DNA from: Lagopus muta
Taxonomy: Eukaryota > Chordata > Aves > Galliformes > Phasianidae
NCBI RefSeq assembly: GCF_023343835.1
Contig: NC_064438.1
Coordinates: 14,551,077-14,615,076 of the forward strand
DNA length: 64,000 bases
Direction of reading: 5' to 3'
Below the pieces are notes generated by a model, which ran no database searches, was not told the origin of the DNA, and worked only from the letters and a program-made list of their open reading frames with translations. Below are positions 28,085 through 41,650 of the stretch, one piece after another. Positions within the stretch are counted from its first letter, which is position 1, and every line of letters starts with the position of its first letter. A program made the position numbers and the translations under genes.

Positions 28085-28380
28085 GAAAGTATTTGACCTT
28101 AATTTAAAAAATTAGCACTGTGGCAAAAAGCAAACGAAGTGCATTTTCAGTTTAATTAAAATGCCACAATTACAATGTAAATAATTATGTTTTATTAATC
28201 ATCAGCATTCATGCTTGAGACTGCAGTGATATAAAGATAATTAAGTTGCTGGTGCTGAGGTTGGTGCCTTAATAATTACATAGTAGTTAATATAGAATGC
28301 TAACTAAAACTGGGAACTTCTGCATAGCAATTATGTTATCTAAGGCTGCTAATTAGTCACATTAATTTAGAATTACTTTA
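28085..28380. promoter_or_regulatory. Candidate conserved enhancer: dense homeodomain-site cluster
   Basis: Within 300 bases there are many TAAT-core words: 'cttaatttaa', 'tttaattaaaat', 'tattaatcatc', 'ataattaagt', 'aataattaca', 'gctaattagtc', 'cattaattta' and 'gaattac'. They sit in sequence that is neither simple repeat nor recognisable transposon. Such texture is typical of vertebrate conserved noncoding elements near neural genes, and BRSK2 is a neural kinase. No alignment was possible, so this is an inference from composition. Confidence 0.35.
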
Positions 28381-29256
28381 GTTTCCTGTGTAGACTAGGC
28401 TTGCTAAACTGCAAGTGCCCATTGTCGCTCTTGTCTGATATAACAGAACTGGTCCTCTCTTCGTCTTTCTGTTGAAATTTATGCAGAGATGTTTCTCATC
28501 AAAGCGGTCTGTACACGAGACAGATCTGACAGCATCTTTTTCTGAGACTGTTATTTGTCTGGGATGCACACTTGCCAGTGTGTTCATAGCTCAGGATGTG
28601 TAATCGGTACAAGAATCCTTCTGCTTGTTAATGTCAAGGCAGAGTCCACTTTTTCTAAGTTATTCCTGTTAGTCCTATTTCACAGATGGAAGAAATAAGG
28701 TTATTTTAAGGAGCATAGCAAGAATGATGACGTGAAACTATGCTGAGCTAGGGATAGACCAGAGACAGAATATGAAACAGGTAATTCCTGTGTGAACTCA
28801 TAATTTTTAGGCCAGTGTTCTAAGGTCTGGACTCCTGAGTCAGGATATGGGCAAGGAGCTGTGAAGCCTGAAATGCCGAATCAGTTGAGCTGACTGTGAA
28901 GCAGACATTGAAAATAGCTTGAGTGCACAAGGTCTCAAAGGCAAAAAGGAACTGAGAAAATGTCTGCAAGGGAAAGTGAGCTGGTCAAAAGGCCACACTT
29001 GTCAATTTATAATTCTCTAGAAATGTGGAAATACAGTTGAGGAAGATCAACAAGTTTTTTTCCTGTTTATGTAAGCAAAGACTGCCAGGAATAAAATGGG
29101 CATGAGATAGAACAAAACAGAGGTGCAGCCTTCTTTCAGATGATTCATATCATGGTTTAACTGTCTTCACTAAAATCAGACAGAAGATTTTAACTGTGAA
29201 ATGGCACTGTTTATGAAGACAAGGTGTACCAGGGAGATGTTCTAATCAGGGAGTTT

Positions 29257-29274
29257 AAAAAAAAAAAAAAAAAA
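29257..29274. repeat. Poly(A) tract
   Basis: Eighteen consecutive A. It could be a retroposon tail, but no element was recognised upstream of it. Confidence 0.85.
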
Positions 29275-32200
29275 GGTATGTAAAGGAAGAACAGTAAATT
29301 GTTTTTTGATTGGGCTCTGGCAGACAAGTCAACTTTTAACTTTGAAAGCTCCCTGGAAAGGAATCAGGTTATAGTGGGGAACTTAAATTTTGCTGGACGC
29401 TTCTCACGTAGAGGAGACACAGGATCGCAGTCCCTTTGGGATGCCTCTAGACAGAGGCTGGATAGAGATCTTGGGGTGTGCTTTGGAGAAGGTGGCCAGG
29501 GCAATGGAGGAACTGGATCTTCATCTGTGTTGGATGATGAGAGAGAACTGGGCTATGCAGGTGGAGGAGCACAGTAAAACCATGGTTGCAGGGACCCATA
29601 TTGGCAAATGCCAGCATGGGAGGCAACTGCAGCAGAAAGTGCTGGAAGCTGGTAAGCTGATGTCCTCAACATCTTTTATCTCATAACAGGGTTGCTGTCC
29701 CCCAGTTTGAGAATGGAGGGCATACTTTCTTTAATCCTTCCCATTAGGTTTTTGCAGATAGTAAGATTTCCTCTTTGCTTTCACTTCCTCTGACTGACAA
29801 ACTCATTTATGATATTCACATTTATTTATCTGCCAAGATCCACAACAGCGTTCAGCCAGCCTGCTCCACTACATCAGCTAAAAGCCTTTGAGGATTATGG
29901 TCCGATTTCCAAACACCAGACAATCTCCTCACATCTGTAGAGAAACAATCTGAGCGTGGCCAATGCAAAGCTGTAGGGAAACATGTCTTTTCTCCTTTCA
30001 GAATAAGGGGCATGAATCAGGACTTTACAGTAATACTATTGCAATATCAAAAGCTTTAAATATTGATTCATTTCTTTTTTTTTTATTTTAACAAAAGTTC
30101 GTATTTTATGTTGAGTACTTCTAGTGTGAGAATAAGCTTTTAAAATGTTGCTCGGAGTTTGTTTGAAAAGGCACTGTGGTTGTAGGAGGTCTCCAGAGAT
30201 GATAGAACAGAAAAGAAAAATGCCTCCCTCTTCACTCGGCCCTTATGCATGCAGGAGCTACTTTTAATATCAAATTAATGCAAATGGAGAAACAGAGTTC
30301 ACTTTAGAAGTCATCAGAACTTGGAAATAATGTTTTGTCTTTCTCAGAAAGCTACCTGGGTGGAAACATGGAACTCAATACTGGCATTTTATTTGTGGAT
30401 CTGCCTCTGAACTTGTTTTTTTTTCACAGAAGCAGAAGTACTTTTCAAGGAGCAGACTCTGTTCAGAAGGGTGGACTTCTGTTTGCCTTGGACCATCTCA
30501 GATCTCAGTTTAACTTTTACTGAGTATTCATAGCTCCAGAGGCAGTGAGACCCCTCATTTGAGCTGCTCAGTAATTATTATTATCCCAATTTTGCAGAAC
30601 GTGCAGATAACAAAACAGCCTGAAAAACTCACTTATGCTGTCATCTGGATCTGGTTCACCTCTAGTGTTCCATGAAAACTAGAATGAAGTATCCCACATT
30701 CTCAGATATGCAGAAAATGCTCCTGGTCATTATTAATTTCCCTTACAGCACCAAAAATCGTTTTGTAAAGGTAAGCTAATTACATCACCCTAGGAAGATG
30801 GGTAACACAGCTGCAGATTCACCAACAAGGAAAACAAGGTCTGGAAAAGTTTAAATAAATCTGTTAATGAGAGGTTTGTGGTTAAGATATAGACTTTAGG
30901 AATCTTTAACAAGTTTCTCATACTCTAATTGCTGGGCTGCTCCTCTGAAGGAAATCTTCCCTGAAGCATTGCTGTTTCACAACAGCTGTCCTAGCTATCT
31001 GCTGCAGACCTTCGGGTCTCTTGAGTTTGTGTGGTTATTTTCACTATCTGTGGCAATGTCATCAGATCTAGTCCATACCTTTGTTGTTCATGTACAAGCA
31101 GAAAGGTCTCTTTTAGGAAACTCACCTGTCATTTGCTAGTTGTGTGTGTACTATCACAGATGTCAGCTGAGAAATTTCCAGGTGAGCCACTAAAAATCAG
31201 CCCCTGTGTGGGAGCTCTGTCTAGAAATTTGGAGTGCAAAGCATTCCAAGGCCTGAACTGCCCTGATAGATTGGGCATTTTCAAATGTCTGTGATATACC
31301 ACTGGGTAAGAGCAATTAGCACAATTCAGCTGATGTGCCGCAAGGTCCTGCCTAGCTTGGTTCAGTGCATTCAGCTCTGAAGTCCCAGCAGAACACACAC
31401 TGGGTCATTTTGAAAATTTGGTCTTTTTTCTGAAGACAGGTCAGCTTGCATCTGCTTCCCCTTCAAATCTCCCCCAAAGTACAGACATCTGGACTTTTTC
31501 AAAGGCAATTTGGCATCCAGCTCCAAACATTTCTCAAAATCTTCTCCACAAACCCCTTAGAAATACAGACTCTTGTGCTCATGCTGTTCTCTGTATACTG
31601 AAATCAGTGGAATTACACCACTGTAAGATAGAAGCGAGGGGAGGAAATGGCCCTGTGAGAGGCTCTTCTGGATAGCAATGGTGAAAATGAAGCCGTTAAT
31701 CATCATACTGCATGGTGATGAGACACTGCTGCCAGGCTATTAAATACTCTGATCCAGCACGGTGTGGATGCAAAACCAGATGTGTTCTTGTCTGCAGAGA
31801 CAGCAGAGGGATTTCAAGGTCTACAGTGGGTCTGCTGGAGACAGAGGAACTATTAGCAGTGTTAGCAATTTGAATAGTCAAATTGATGAGGGGCTCAGGG
31901 AAAATGTCAGTAAATTAGAAAGCATTAGAGGCGTTTTGAAGAGCATTAAGGTTGAGAATTTTGTTAAAGGACGTGTTGTTACAAAGATGACTGAACCCTG
32001 TTAGAAATTGAAAGACATTTTATAATATCACTCGATAGAAAGAACAAGGTCATACGTATATCTGTAAGTGCACACACACTCGCATGCACTGACGAGCTCT
32101 TTAAAGAGCAAAGTTTCAGACAAACAAAATGAGAACAAGAATTTGAGCAGGATGGGGAGTTGAAACAGAAGCTTTTAATTGCTTCCTGATTGCTTGGGTC

Positions 32201-32755
32201 AAGTGTTGAATGTGATAAAAGGGAAAGCAGAACAATGTGATTTTTCTGTTTGATTCTCCCTCCTGCTGTTCTCTGAATGAATATGGTGAAGCACTGAGGA
32301 GGTGGGCAGAGGAGAAATGGGTCTGGAGACAGAGGAAAAAGAAATGCCTCCTCAAGGCTTTCTACTTTTGTGGTTAAGAAGTTTGAAATGTTTTAAAACT
32401 AAATATTTTGGGGAAAAAAAATTCTATACTGTTTATGTATAATTATTTTTTTTTACTATAATCAGCAGAAATTATCCATCTCTATATTGTTGTTAGCTCT
32501 TGATGAGCACAAAGTTGATTTGGTGCTTATCTGAAGAAAGTGGAGCAAGAAATGAATGCAGGGACAAATTTTGGTTTCCCTCCCTTAACTTCTTCCTTTT
32601 GACATAAGCAGTCATTTTGTTGAATAAGAAATGAGTTTAAAATATGTGTTTCCTTAGTATTCTTCCATGCATTTTATTTCAGAATTTTATTTCTGAATAC
32701 TCCTGTAAATGTACCAGGCCCAGTTTGGCTCTGGTGGTACTCTTTGGCTTTACAG

Positions 32756-32772
32756 TTTTTTTTTTTTTTTTT
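32756..32772. repeat. Poly(T) tract
   Basis: Seventeen consecutive T; no associated element recognised. Confidence 0.85.
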
Positions 32773-34261
32773 CAAATAGCAGATTAGAATTTTAGCTTTC
32801 TGTTCTAGCAATTCCAATAGATGAACTGATATTGAGTTTAAATATTTCTTTTCCAATATTATGACAAGTCGCTGTGGTCCAAGGAGCACCTCCTTTCTGT
32901 TTTGAAAGCTGAACCTTTTCATCCGCTGTAAAATTCACCCATTGCTGTCTTATAGGAGTTTGTCTTACTCTCCTGCATCAGTATACAACGCAGGCAGGGA
33001 GGAGGCTGCACTTCTGAAACAGCCACACGGAGTTTTCAAGAGGCATCAATCCTAAAGCCATGTGAGGAGTCATTAGCAGGGTTTTTCAGTGATTATCACT
33101 CTCCTTAGTCTCCCTTGGGTTTTATGTAGCTGGTGGAGTGCCACTTTAGCGAACCTTAGCTGTGATGAGCAAATCCTGTACGAGTTAAAATGAGCTGGGA
33201 CATGACCTCATGTCCTCCTAACTATGTTTTCTTTCCATAGATATTCACTGCACGTTTCTGGAACTCCTCTCTCCCTGCAGCCGTCTTAGTGAGATGCTTT
33301 AAAGGACCATTGTTCAAAGATATTTTAATAGAAGTGAGTCACTTTACATGCAGAGTTGCTGCATATCCCAAACTTATTGAAAACAATAAGGATTTTGCAC
33401 ACTGAAAACAAGGCTGACAAGTTCAGTCTTTACAGTGCAAAACATGCCACAATCTTGTATGTCCCTATTGCCTCATTTCCCCTGCAGGATGAATGGACAG
33501 TCTCTTTCAGGAGGCAGTTTTCTGTAGCATTTAGGAAGGCAGTTTTTTTGTGGGCAGTTGAAGTTGCCTTTACCGATACATCTGATATCCCTACAGGGAT
33601 CTAATTTGCAGCATGGGGCTTTGTAATTTCATGCTAGAACAGCATAAAATGGAAGAATAACTCATCCAAAAGGAAGGGATTATGTAACAGTAGTGAAGGA
33701 GAATCTGCAGAGACAGTGAAGATCTTTGGGCAGTCATGTTACTGGTTCTGTAATGCTGTACAGCCGCTAATTGGTTTCAAACAACATGGAGACAGGTTAC
33801 CAGCAAGCAGAAAGAAAGAGAGGAAGGAAAGTAGCACAGCATCAATACTGTTCATCTTCTAAACTCAATCAGACAAAAACATATATTACAGCTGAATAAA
33901 ATTCTCCTGTTTTACTCAGGCTCATTAATGCCTGCTTTTTCTTCTCCTTTTCTTTTCCGTAGTGTTGTAACCAAACAGCAACAAAATCAGGATCTTTGAT
34001 ATCACTGGAGTACCTCAGCAACTGAGAATGAAGAGTGAGATGCTTGGCATGGGTGTGCACACACCTTGTTACAAGTCTTTTCACACAGGGACAGTACATT
34101 TGTGGAGGTACAACACACTGGATTTATGTGTAAGTGTGTTGAGTTAATGGAAGCTCTGCCCTGGAAATGACATTTGGTAGCAATAGCAAAAGAAAACAAG
34201 GAAAGCTTTGAGCTGGATTGGGAAACCTCATCAGTTATTCTAACACATGGATTCTCTAAAA

Positions 34262-34375
34262 TTGTCACAAACTGGTGAGAAGGTTCAACATCTACTGCCA
34301 TGCCACCAACACGCACCTCTGATGTCATGGGCCAACATAACAAAAAGGGAGGCACTGTTTTTGGAGCAGCCCTCA
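34262..34375 (-). mobile_element. Mariner-type DNA transposon end (Mariner1_GG/Galluhop-like)
   Basis: On the minus strand the element begins with the inverted-repeat-like 'GGGCTGCTCCAAAAACAGTG' and 'CCTCCC'. It continues 'ATGTTGGCCCATGACATCAG', 'GGTGGCATGGCAGTAGATG' and 'TTGAACCTTCTCACCAG'. This matches the start of the avian mariner element that lies before the transposase frame. Homology fades near 34262, so only one end survives, with no transposase and no second inverted repeat. A TA dinucleotide borders the outer end (34376-34377), consistent with mariner insertion. Identification is from memory of the family. Confidence 0.72.
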
Positions 34376-37334
34376 TAGATCACCATGTGTAGCAAAAGCT
34401 CAACAGAGAATTCTCTGATTCAGACAAATGAGACAAAAAAAATTGTGGTTTGTGCTAAACTGAGTGAAAGTGGTAATGTGTGCAGTACTTGATCCTGGAA
34501 TGTCCATCCCTGCTAGTCTGCCAGCTTCTTTTTCCACCTGTGAATCTCACTGCATCCATCTTTTCTCCAGACTTTGAGGAAGAGATTGGAGGAATTTAAA
34601 TAAGTAGGAGAGTTTAGTACCTTTTCTTAGGTTGGTTATGGAGGGCTTTCATTACTGGACATTAATTCAGACAGTGCATATTTACACTTGGCTGAAATCT
34701 TCTGTTCGTATATTGAGAGACAACAGCCACAGGAACTTTTAAAAAATACAAATAAATAAATAAATGCCAGTTTGTGGATGGAAAATTAAATCCTAAAGAC
34801 CAATGTGGCAGCTGGCCAACTGGTAATCATGCTGAGCCTTCAGAATTATCCCTGGCATTTATGCACAAAGCAAGCAGATGATGCTTGCCAGGCAGGAGCT
34901 AGCAAACAAGCAGTACTCTGAGCAAATACGATACAGGGAGAAAAAAAAAATCTACAGCAGCAAAGGGAAAGCTGTAATTCCAGGACATCATTTTCAGCAG
35001 TGATGTATGCAGCAGCTTGCAGTAGTGGCAGTGAAGAAAAATTCCAGAGATGAAAAGGCTAGAACAACCCCTTAATCTCCTTCATACCTGCCCTGTGTGA
35101 CAAGAAAGTCTCCCTTTGAAATGAGAAGAGATACAGCCTAGAAGAGGAAAGTTTGAGCATAAAGAGATTGGGCAACACTCAGAGGTAAGGTGAAGTCGGA
35201 ACAAAGAAGGTTTCTGTTTAAGATGCTGAACTGCGACTCAGAGGAACTGAATTTTCTTCCTGCATCCTTCCTCCTTTTCCTCTGGCAACTCACTTAATCT
35301 TTGTATGTCAGTTCCCCAACTGAATAACAAAGCAGTAATACTAAAAAAGCATTTCTTTTGATACTGGAGAGCATTTATTTGGTTTTGGTGGTGGTTTGTT
35401 GTTGTAGTTGTTGTTTTTTCCCTTGAATCCTTTTTCAGAACAGAGGGAGGAAATGATACTGTGTATAGCTATAAGAGTAGGGTGGAGGTGGGGAATATAC
35501 CCTTGCAAAAAAGAATTGGTGACAAAAGGCTAAGAGTAGAGATTTCTTATCCAGGATCAACACCATCCATCAGAACACTTAACGCACACATAAAAAGGGC
35601 TTAGTCAGAGAAAATGATTTGTGCAATTAAGAGCTAATCTAAATAGAGACCCTTAGGTAATATTGTAATTAGATAACACTGAGAGGTGAACTGCCTGTAT
35701 GGGGGCACTTGTGTCAAAGTGATTTGAACCGTGTTACCTTGCGCTTCCTTGAGTACTGAGGCTGTGCCATGCCAGACTGATAGTCTTTCATTTTTCTTGC
35801 CCAGTGCCACAGGGAAAGTCAGGAGAGAAGCAACTGTTCACTGCGGACAAAGGTGAAAATGAAACATGACCACAAAAATCCATGGGGAAGGGTCAGTTGG
35901 GGTAGATTTTCAGTGGGGTAGATAGCTCTGTTGCTCTTATTTTTCGTCGGATCTTTTCCATCAGCTTCAGCTGCTGTCCTACGTAGCACACTCCAAGTCT
36001 GAGGGTGGCATATGTAAAACTTTATAGGCTTCTGTAGGAGCCAGTGGCAGCATAGCAGCTTGCAAATCCATTTTTAATAAAAATTTTGACTTCATACAAC
36101 ACCTAAAAATGTGGTAAACTCTTCACAGAATGGAAACGTTTCACTGTTTTTGATAAATTGTTTCAATAATAGTATTTACCAGTGATACAGATACAAGGTT
36201 TGTCTGTTAGACTCCGGTTAAAGAATCAGAATGAGCCAAAAAATAACATACGCAGAACTGCCCTTTTTATACTTTGCTGCCATTACAAATGATATACACA
36301 AGGCTCAGATAAACCTATGTTTCCGTTTTTCCTATCTTTGTTTTAGGAAAATAAAAGAAAATTATATGCTTAATTTTCACACACAAAAAAGCAACGTTGT
36401 ATTTTTAATTCACACATTTTTTCATGCTCTGAATGTAGCTACAAGACTGAATTCCTGCCTGGAAAGCCTCTGCAATTACAGTCAAGTGATAACACCTTTC
36501 CATTGAAGATACCATGTGCACCAGAACCTGCTACACAATACCATAAGCAGCAAAGAAGCTGAGCAGGAGGTGACTTGAGACAGGTGTGTGTGTGTGTGTT
36601 ACACGGACATGTTCTACCTGTACATTATGTAATCCTTTCCTTTATTTGCAATTCAATATCACTTCAACTAAAACCACATTTAAAACAGCTACTTTTGAAC
36701 ATTAATTTTAATCATCTGAAAATTTTACATGTAATGATGAAGACTGGCTTTTTAAATCCTCCTTGTTTCTTTTGTACCCTGATTCTGTTTGTTACTTCTT
36801 GTTCTTATTCATTCTTTCCAGGTACGTTCTTGCAGACAACTTGAGGTATATATGAGGTCTCATGAGGATTCATGTGCACACCTACTTCTGCTCTGATCCT
36901 AACCAGAAGGCCAATGCTTTAATGAGTTAGTGATCGATGTGACTGTTAACCTGAGAAAGTGCCGGCCTGTGCTGTGCTGTCCTATCCTGTACATACAGCT
37001 TGGTATTTAGACCTGTGTAGTGTTGTGCTTGTACTTTGGCAGCAGGGAAAACTTACTCTGCCAATTGTAATGAAGGTGCCTGTTGGCAGCTCCCACTTGA
37101 TATCAGTGATTAGGCCACCTGCACATCACACATTTACCTTATAATGAAGCACCGTGTTCATATGTGAATCTCCTTTATTTCACAGTAAAAAATATGAATG
37201 TAATTGTTTTCTTCTACAGTAGTCCTGGAAAATATTGAGAAAATTGTACCAAATTGCCATCAAACTTCCCTTTGAGTAGGGTCAATAACATATATAATGT
37301 CCTCACTGCAGATACAATGCTGAATGACTCGTGA
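34376..37334. other. Intergenic: no gene recognised
   Basis: AT-rich sequence with a short (AAAT)n near 34745-34765 and a (GT)n tract at 36583-36599. No coding exon, RNA gene or clear transposon is seen. Confidence 0.45.
36583..36599. repeat. (GT)8 microsatellite
   Basis: Eight perfect GT units. Confidence 0.85.
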
Positions 37335-37600
37335 GTATGATAGCAATGGGACAAAGGGGAGCAGATTTAAACTGAAAGTGGATATTTAGATTGGATGTTA
37401 GGAAGAAATTCTTTACTTGGAGACTGATGAAGCACTGGCATAGGCTGCCCAGAGAAGCTGTGGACACCCTGTTCCTGGAGGTGTGCAAGGCCAGGCAGGA
37501 TGGGGCCCTGGGCATTCTCATCTGGTGGGTGGTGATGCTGCCCACAACAGTGGGTTGAAGGTCCTTTTCAACCTAAGCCATTCTGTGATTCTATGACACT
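37335..37600 (+). repeat. CR1 LINE 3' end
   Basis: It contains the CR1 words 'gatatttagattggatgtta', 'ggaagaaattctttact', 'aggctgcccagagaagctgt', 'ctggaggtgtgcaaggccag' and the terminal 'caacctaagccattctgtga' plus 'ttctatgac'. This is a good-quality 3' fragment of about 265 bases. Confidence 0.94.
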
Positions 37601-39349
37601 CAGCCTTTGAAGGGATACAAGTTTATTTACAATATCTTCTTTTCCTACAGTATCAACTCCAATAAAAAGGAATTCAAGTTAATAACACGACAGAGTCCTG
37701 AATGACATTCTTACTTAAGAAAATGCTTTCATTGCTCTTTCTCCCATCTGCTAAATGACAGAAAGCAGTGAGGTACACTCCCTCAATATCTGGTTCGTAG
37801 TTTCTTCCTTAAACTGCAGAATGTATTTTACATCCTGCAGAAAGCACTGAAGGTTTTGACCATGCTCTGACCATTTGTGCTGAACGCTCCATGCATGCTT
37901 ATTGTCACAGAGACCTTGCCCTTAGAGGTGCAGATTTGTAACATGCCACAGGTATGTTCGTATCACCGTGTCCAGAAGTGAAGAGGATGCACAGTGGGAT
38001 CAGCTTACTTAGCAAAATCACACAGCCTAAAGAAAGTGAGCTTGGATCTTCAGCAAGTCCAAGATGAGTACTGCTCTTCCTCTTCCAGCAATTAGCTCTA
38101 ATCACAAAACCAGTACTTTATTAGAAGTCTCGTTTGTACAGAGAAAATAAGCTGCTTCTTCACCCAGATACTCAAGTGACTGAACACTGAGATGGCACCT
38201 TGTAGGGTGACACCAAATGATCAGTGAACACAAGAAGGCGTCCAAAGCTATTTAGCTATTTGAAATATTCAGCTACAGACACAGGCTCATATAGTCCAGG
38301 TGTTTGAGAACACGGAAGCTGCAGCCAACCCAGAATCTGCTCTTCTTCAAGACAGCCTCTGGTACCTAAACTGATTTGAGGCTGTTGGAAGACCATCTGT
38401 GTGTGTTGGTGCTAAACTTCAAAGAAGGCTGAGATGTGATCCCAGAGAAACCAGAACCAGTATGTACAAGAATTCAACTTCAGGCACAAAGTGTATTTGT
38501 GTCCCCAAACCTGTCACATTCAATAAGAAAGACTCTTGAGGAAACATGGAAATAGCACAACAGGCCATTGTATCATCTGAAAACAGTCTTTCCCTAAGAG
38601 AATATTGGCTAGGGCCTTTTTTGAGTAGATGGGACTTTAGAGCTGACAAACATAACTAGTGTGTCAATGTGCTAATGAAGTTAGTTTTGCATTGTTTGGA
38701 AAACAGTAAATTTTCTCACAAGATTTGCAATTAAACATCTAACAGAAGATAATGGTTTCCTTGCAGGCACTTAGGCACCAAATATAAAGACACAGAGGGA
38801 GAGCTAACCGTAGAAAGTGCCTTCTAAATAACACCATTGAAAGCCACAGCTATCTATGAGCCTTAGCATTCACTGTTGGTTTTAAGAACTAATATCTATG
38901 AAATGAAAGTACCCAGTGGGAGAAAGTATGATGTTTAACTTGCAGAATTCCTTTCACATACAAAACTGGTGCTTTTTTTTATATAAAGAGCAGGAGTTGG
39001 GAAGATAAGAAAGATAGCATATTGATTTGCATGTGTATCATCTTACTGAGGAGGAACCAGACATTAGCTAAATTACGAAGGTGGAAAACTATATTTTGCT
39101 GCACATAAGCAAGGATTTCTATAATGATCTTGAATAAGCAGGAGAGCGGTGTTAGCTTGCATGTGGATTTCTGTCCACTGCAAACAGCATGGACAACTGT
39201 ACCTTTCATCTGAATCAGCTGCAGAGTTTTAGTATGTTGAGCAGAGATTCCATTCGCACTGTTTGAGCTCATACAAACTATCAGAAAGAAGCTGGGAAAT
39301 GTGACAACAAATCAAGTGTGAAGGGTTTTGAAGACATCCGGTCAAACCA

Positions 39350-39366
39350 TTTTTTTTTTTTTTTTT
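39350..39366. repeat. Poly(T) tract
   Basis: Seventeen consecutive T. Confidence 0.85.
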
Positions 39367-40078
39367 GAGGAAGTTATTGCTTCTTCCTGCAGCATTTCAC
39401 TCTTGTTTTTCATTGTTCTCCTTCATCTTAGTTTATATATTGATGAGGCAAGGCAAGAAAAAAAAAAGGAAAATGGTCACAGAGAGGATTCCTACAATAT
39501 TATTTACCTACACACTGGCATGATAGCAGTTACAAATTTGGATATCACAGCCTAGAAGGCTATCTGTGCTTCTGTAAGACTAGAATGCCAAAATCCATGT
39601 GCTCTAGTCTCTACTTTCAAATAAAGACTTCTGAACTCTTCTTGTCTTTTTTAAGAAATGAGGCTGCAGGGAATTCTCCTATTTAAGAGATAATCTAGAT
39701 TAAATAAAAAAAAAAGAAAAGAAAAAGGATAATCTAATTCAATAAGAAGATGTGAAGATTTCATTTGCAAGACTTCTCCCTTGAGAAGAGAGCAGCTTCT
39801 CTTTACATAAACAAACATGTTGGTTTATTCATAATTACTCTGGGTAGATATTTTTGCCAATCAAACATAACAGGTATACATTGCAGAACAATTCCACGAT
39901 GAATTCAGAGGATGCAACCGAATAAAAACAAGCAGGTCATCACATTTAGGCTAGAATAATGAACTGCAAAAATAAAAGGTGAGGAAGGACAAGCTAAGTA
40001 ACTGCATGGCAGAAAATAATTTGCATGTTAACATAAATAATAGGCTGAATGAGAGTAAACAATGTTAAGCAGCTGTAA

Positions 40079-40107
40079 AACAACAACAACAACAAAATAA
40101 CAACAAC
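40079..40107. repeat. (CAA)n microsatellite
   Basis: CAA units with one AAATAA interruption. Confidence 0.85.
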
Positions 40108-40549
40108 CATACCCAAGGCAAATGCTGCAATTTATAGCCAGTGTTATCACCTACAAAACAATTAGTAACTCCTCAGCTATTCTTTGAATTGCTTATTCCC
40201 AAGCTATTGGATGCTGCGTCCAGTTTTAGGTACTTCAAGAAAGGTATGATCTATTGAAAAAAATCAGAGGAAGACAACAGTAATTACCAGGCTTCATCTA
40301 ATCATAAGGAAAGGTTGAAGTAATCGTCTTGCATTTAGTTTCAGCTTCATTTACACTGCTACCATTTTCCTGGTGAATTATAAATGCACCCTGGGAAAGG
40401 CAGGGGGGAACAGGAGAAAATGGGAAAAAATTCTTCCCTATGATTGCAGATTGCTCTCCTGCTCTGAAGCAGCTGCCATCAGAAATTGTTTTCAAAGAAC
40501 CTTCGCCTCACCTCTGTGCTGAATGAGCCTACAGAAGAAGCTGGCACGA

Positions 40550-41340
40550 GCTTGATTTGAAATGAAATAACTCCCATTTTAGAGTGAACTGCGTGATGAA
40601 GATGTAGTTATAAAATAAATAATGATTCAGCTCTTTCAGCTCTAACTTTCAATTTTGTCCTTATTAAGTTGCTCAACCAGGTGTTGAAGCCAATAGAATT
40701 TGCTTTTTCCCCTGCTGGAAAGCTATTTTGAGTGCAGTGTGACTGAAGAACAGCCACTTATTAGCTGCTCGGCTGTGCTTTCGGCTTTTCTGCTAGAATC
40801 CCCCGCAATTGCTTGAACAACACATTTGCCAATACTCATCTAGCTCAATCGGTATCTATAAGGCTGCGGTATGAAATTATGTGGTGGTTGCAGTGGTGGT
40901 AAGTCACCTGCTGTTTAACATCTTTGTTTCATGGCATGGTGCTGGGAGGGATGCAATGCCAACTCTGAGCTTCAGTTTGTATTCAAATCTTTCTCTCCTT
41001 ACTCCATCCACTTGAATTCCCTTGTAGTTTCTGTACAGTATGCATCCTGGCAGAAATTCCTGAATGATGTTTTGGAGTTGCTGTGGTTCATGCTGGAGCT
41101 ATCCCTGCTTTGGTGACGAGGGATGTAATCCATCTGCATCCCAACTGGACTGCGAGGATTAATTAATGTTCACAATGCGCTATGAGTTCCTTGCATGCTA
41201 TTGAAGTGGAAATTATTATTTGTTACAGCCAGTCTGAATGCCATATGGGATTTCCACGTTAGGGTTTCAGCTTTGTTGTGCATCAACAAGCTTGAACTGG
41301 TATCATGAAAAAAGATTAGCATTACACTCCACTGTTGTGT
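40550..41340. promoter_or_regulatory. Possible conserved noncoding region
   Basis: Non-repetitive sequence with homeodomain-type words ('ggattaattaatgttc', 'cttattagctgctc', 'gattagcattac') and balanced composition within an otherwise repeat-like interval. It is a candidate distal enhancer for BRSK2 or TOLLIP. This is an inference from texture only. Confidence 0.22.
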
Positions 41341-41559
41341 ATTTGGTGCTGTGTCTACCTAAGGACAAACATTTCCCAAGAAGCAGAGCTCTGCACAATT
41401 GAACTCCATGGTCTTTTCTGTAGCTCAAACCTTGCAATGTCCCTTTCCATCTGCTGCACTTACACTCTGGAATAGGTTGAATCCACAGAGTAGTGGATCC
41501 CTTGGAACTTCTCAGCCATGTTTGCTTATTTTTGCATGATATGGTTTAGTGCTAGTGGT

Positions 41560-41650
41560 GGCAATGGTGATGAGGAGACGGTTGGACTAGATGATCTTGT
41601 AGGTCATTTCCAACCTTGTGATTCTATGTGATTCTATGATTCTATGATTA
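41560..41650 (+). repeat. CR1 LINE 3' end
   Basis: 'ggttggactagatgatcttg', 'taggtcatttccaaccttgt' and three copies of the terminal octamer-like 'gattctatg' mark a CR1 3' terminus. Only about 90 bases remain. Confidence 0.93.

Larger units (their letters stand above)
28381..34261. other. Intergenic: no gene recognised
   Basis: AT-rich sequence with poly(A) at 29257-29274 and poly(T) at 32756-32772. The stretch 29310-29580 contains phrases faintly like LINE coding sequence ('gtggggaacttaaattttgctgg') and may be a very old CR1, but this is not secure. No gene is supported. Confidence 0.4.
37601..41559. other. Intergenic: no gene recognised
   Basis: AT-rich, with poly(T) at 39350-39366 and (CAA)n at 40079-40107. 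The stretch 40550-41340 contains non-repetitive, motif-rich sequence that may be conserved noncoding DNA and is listed separately. Confidence 0.45.

Noticed and set aside
29310-29580. Possible old LINE coding fragment
   Set aside because: Only one short phrase resembles LINE endonuclease/RT sequence; not enough to call.
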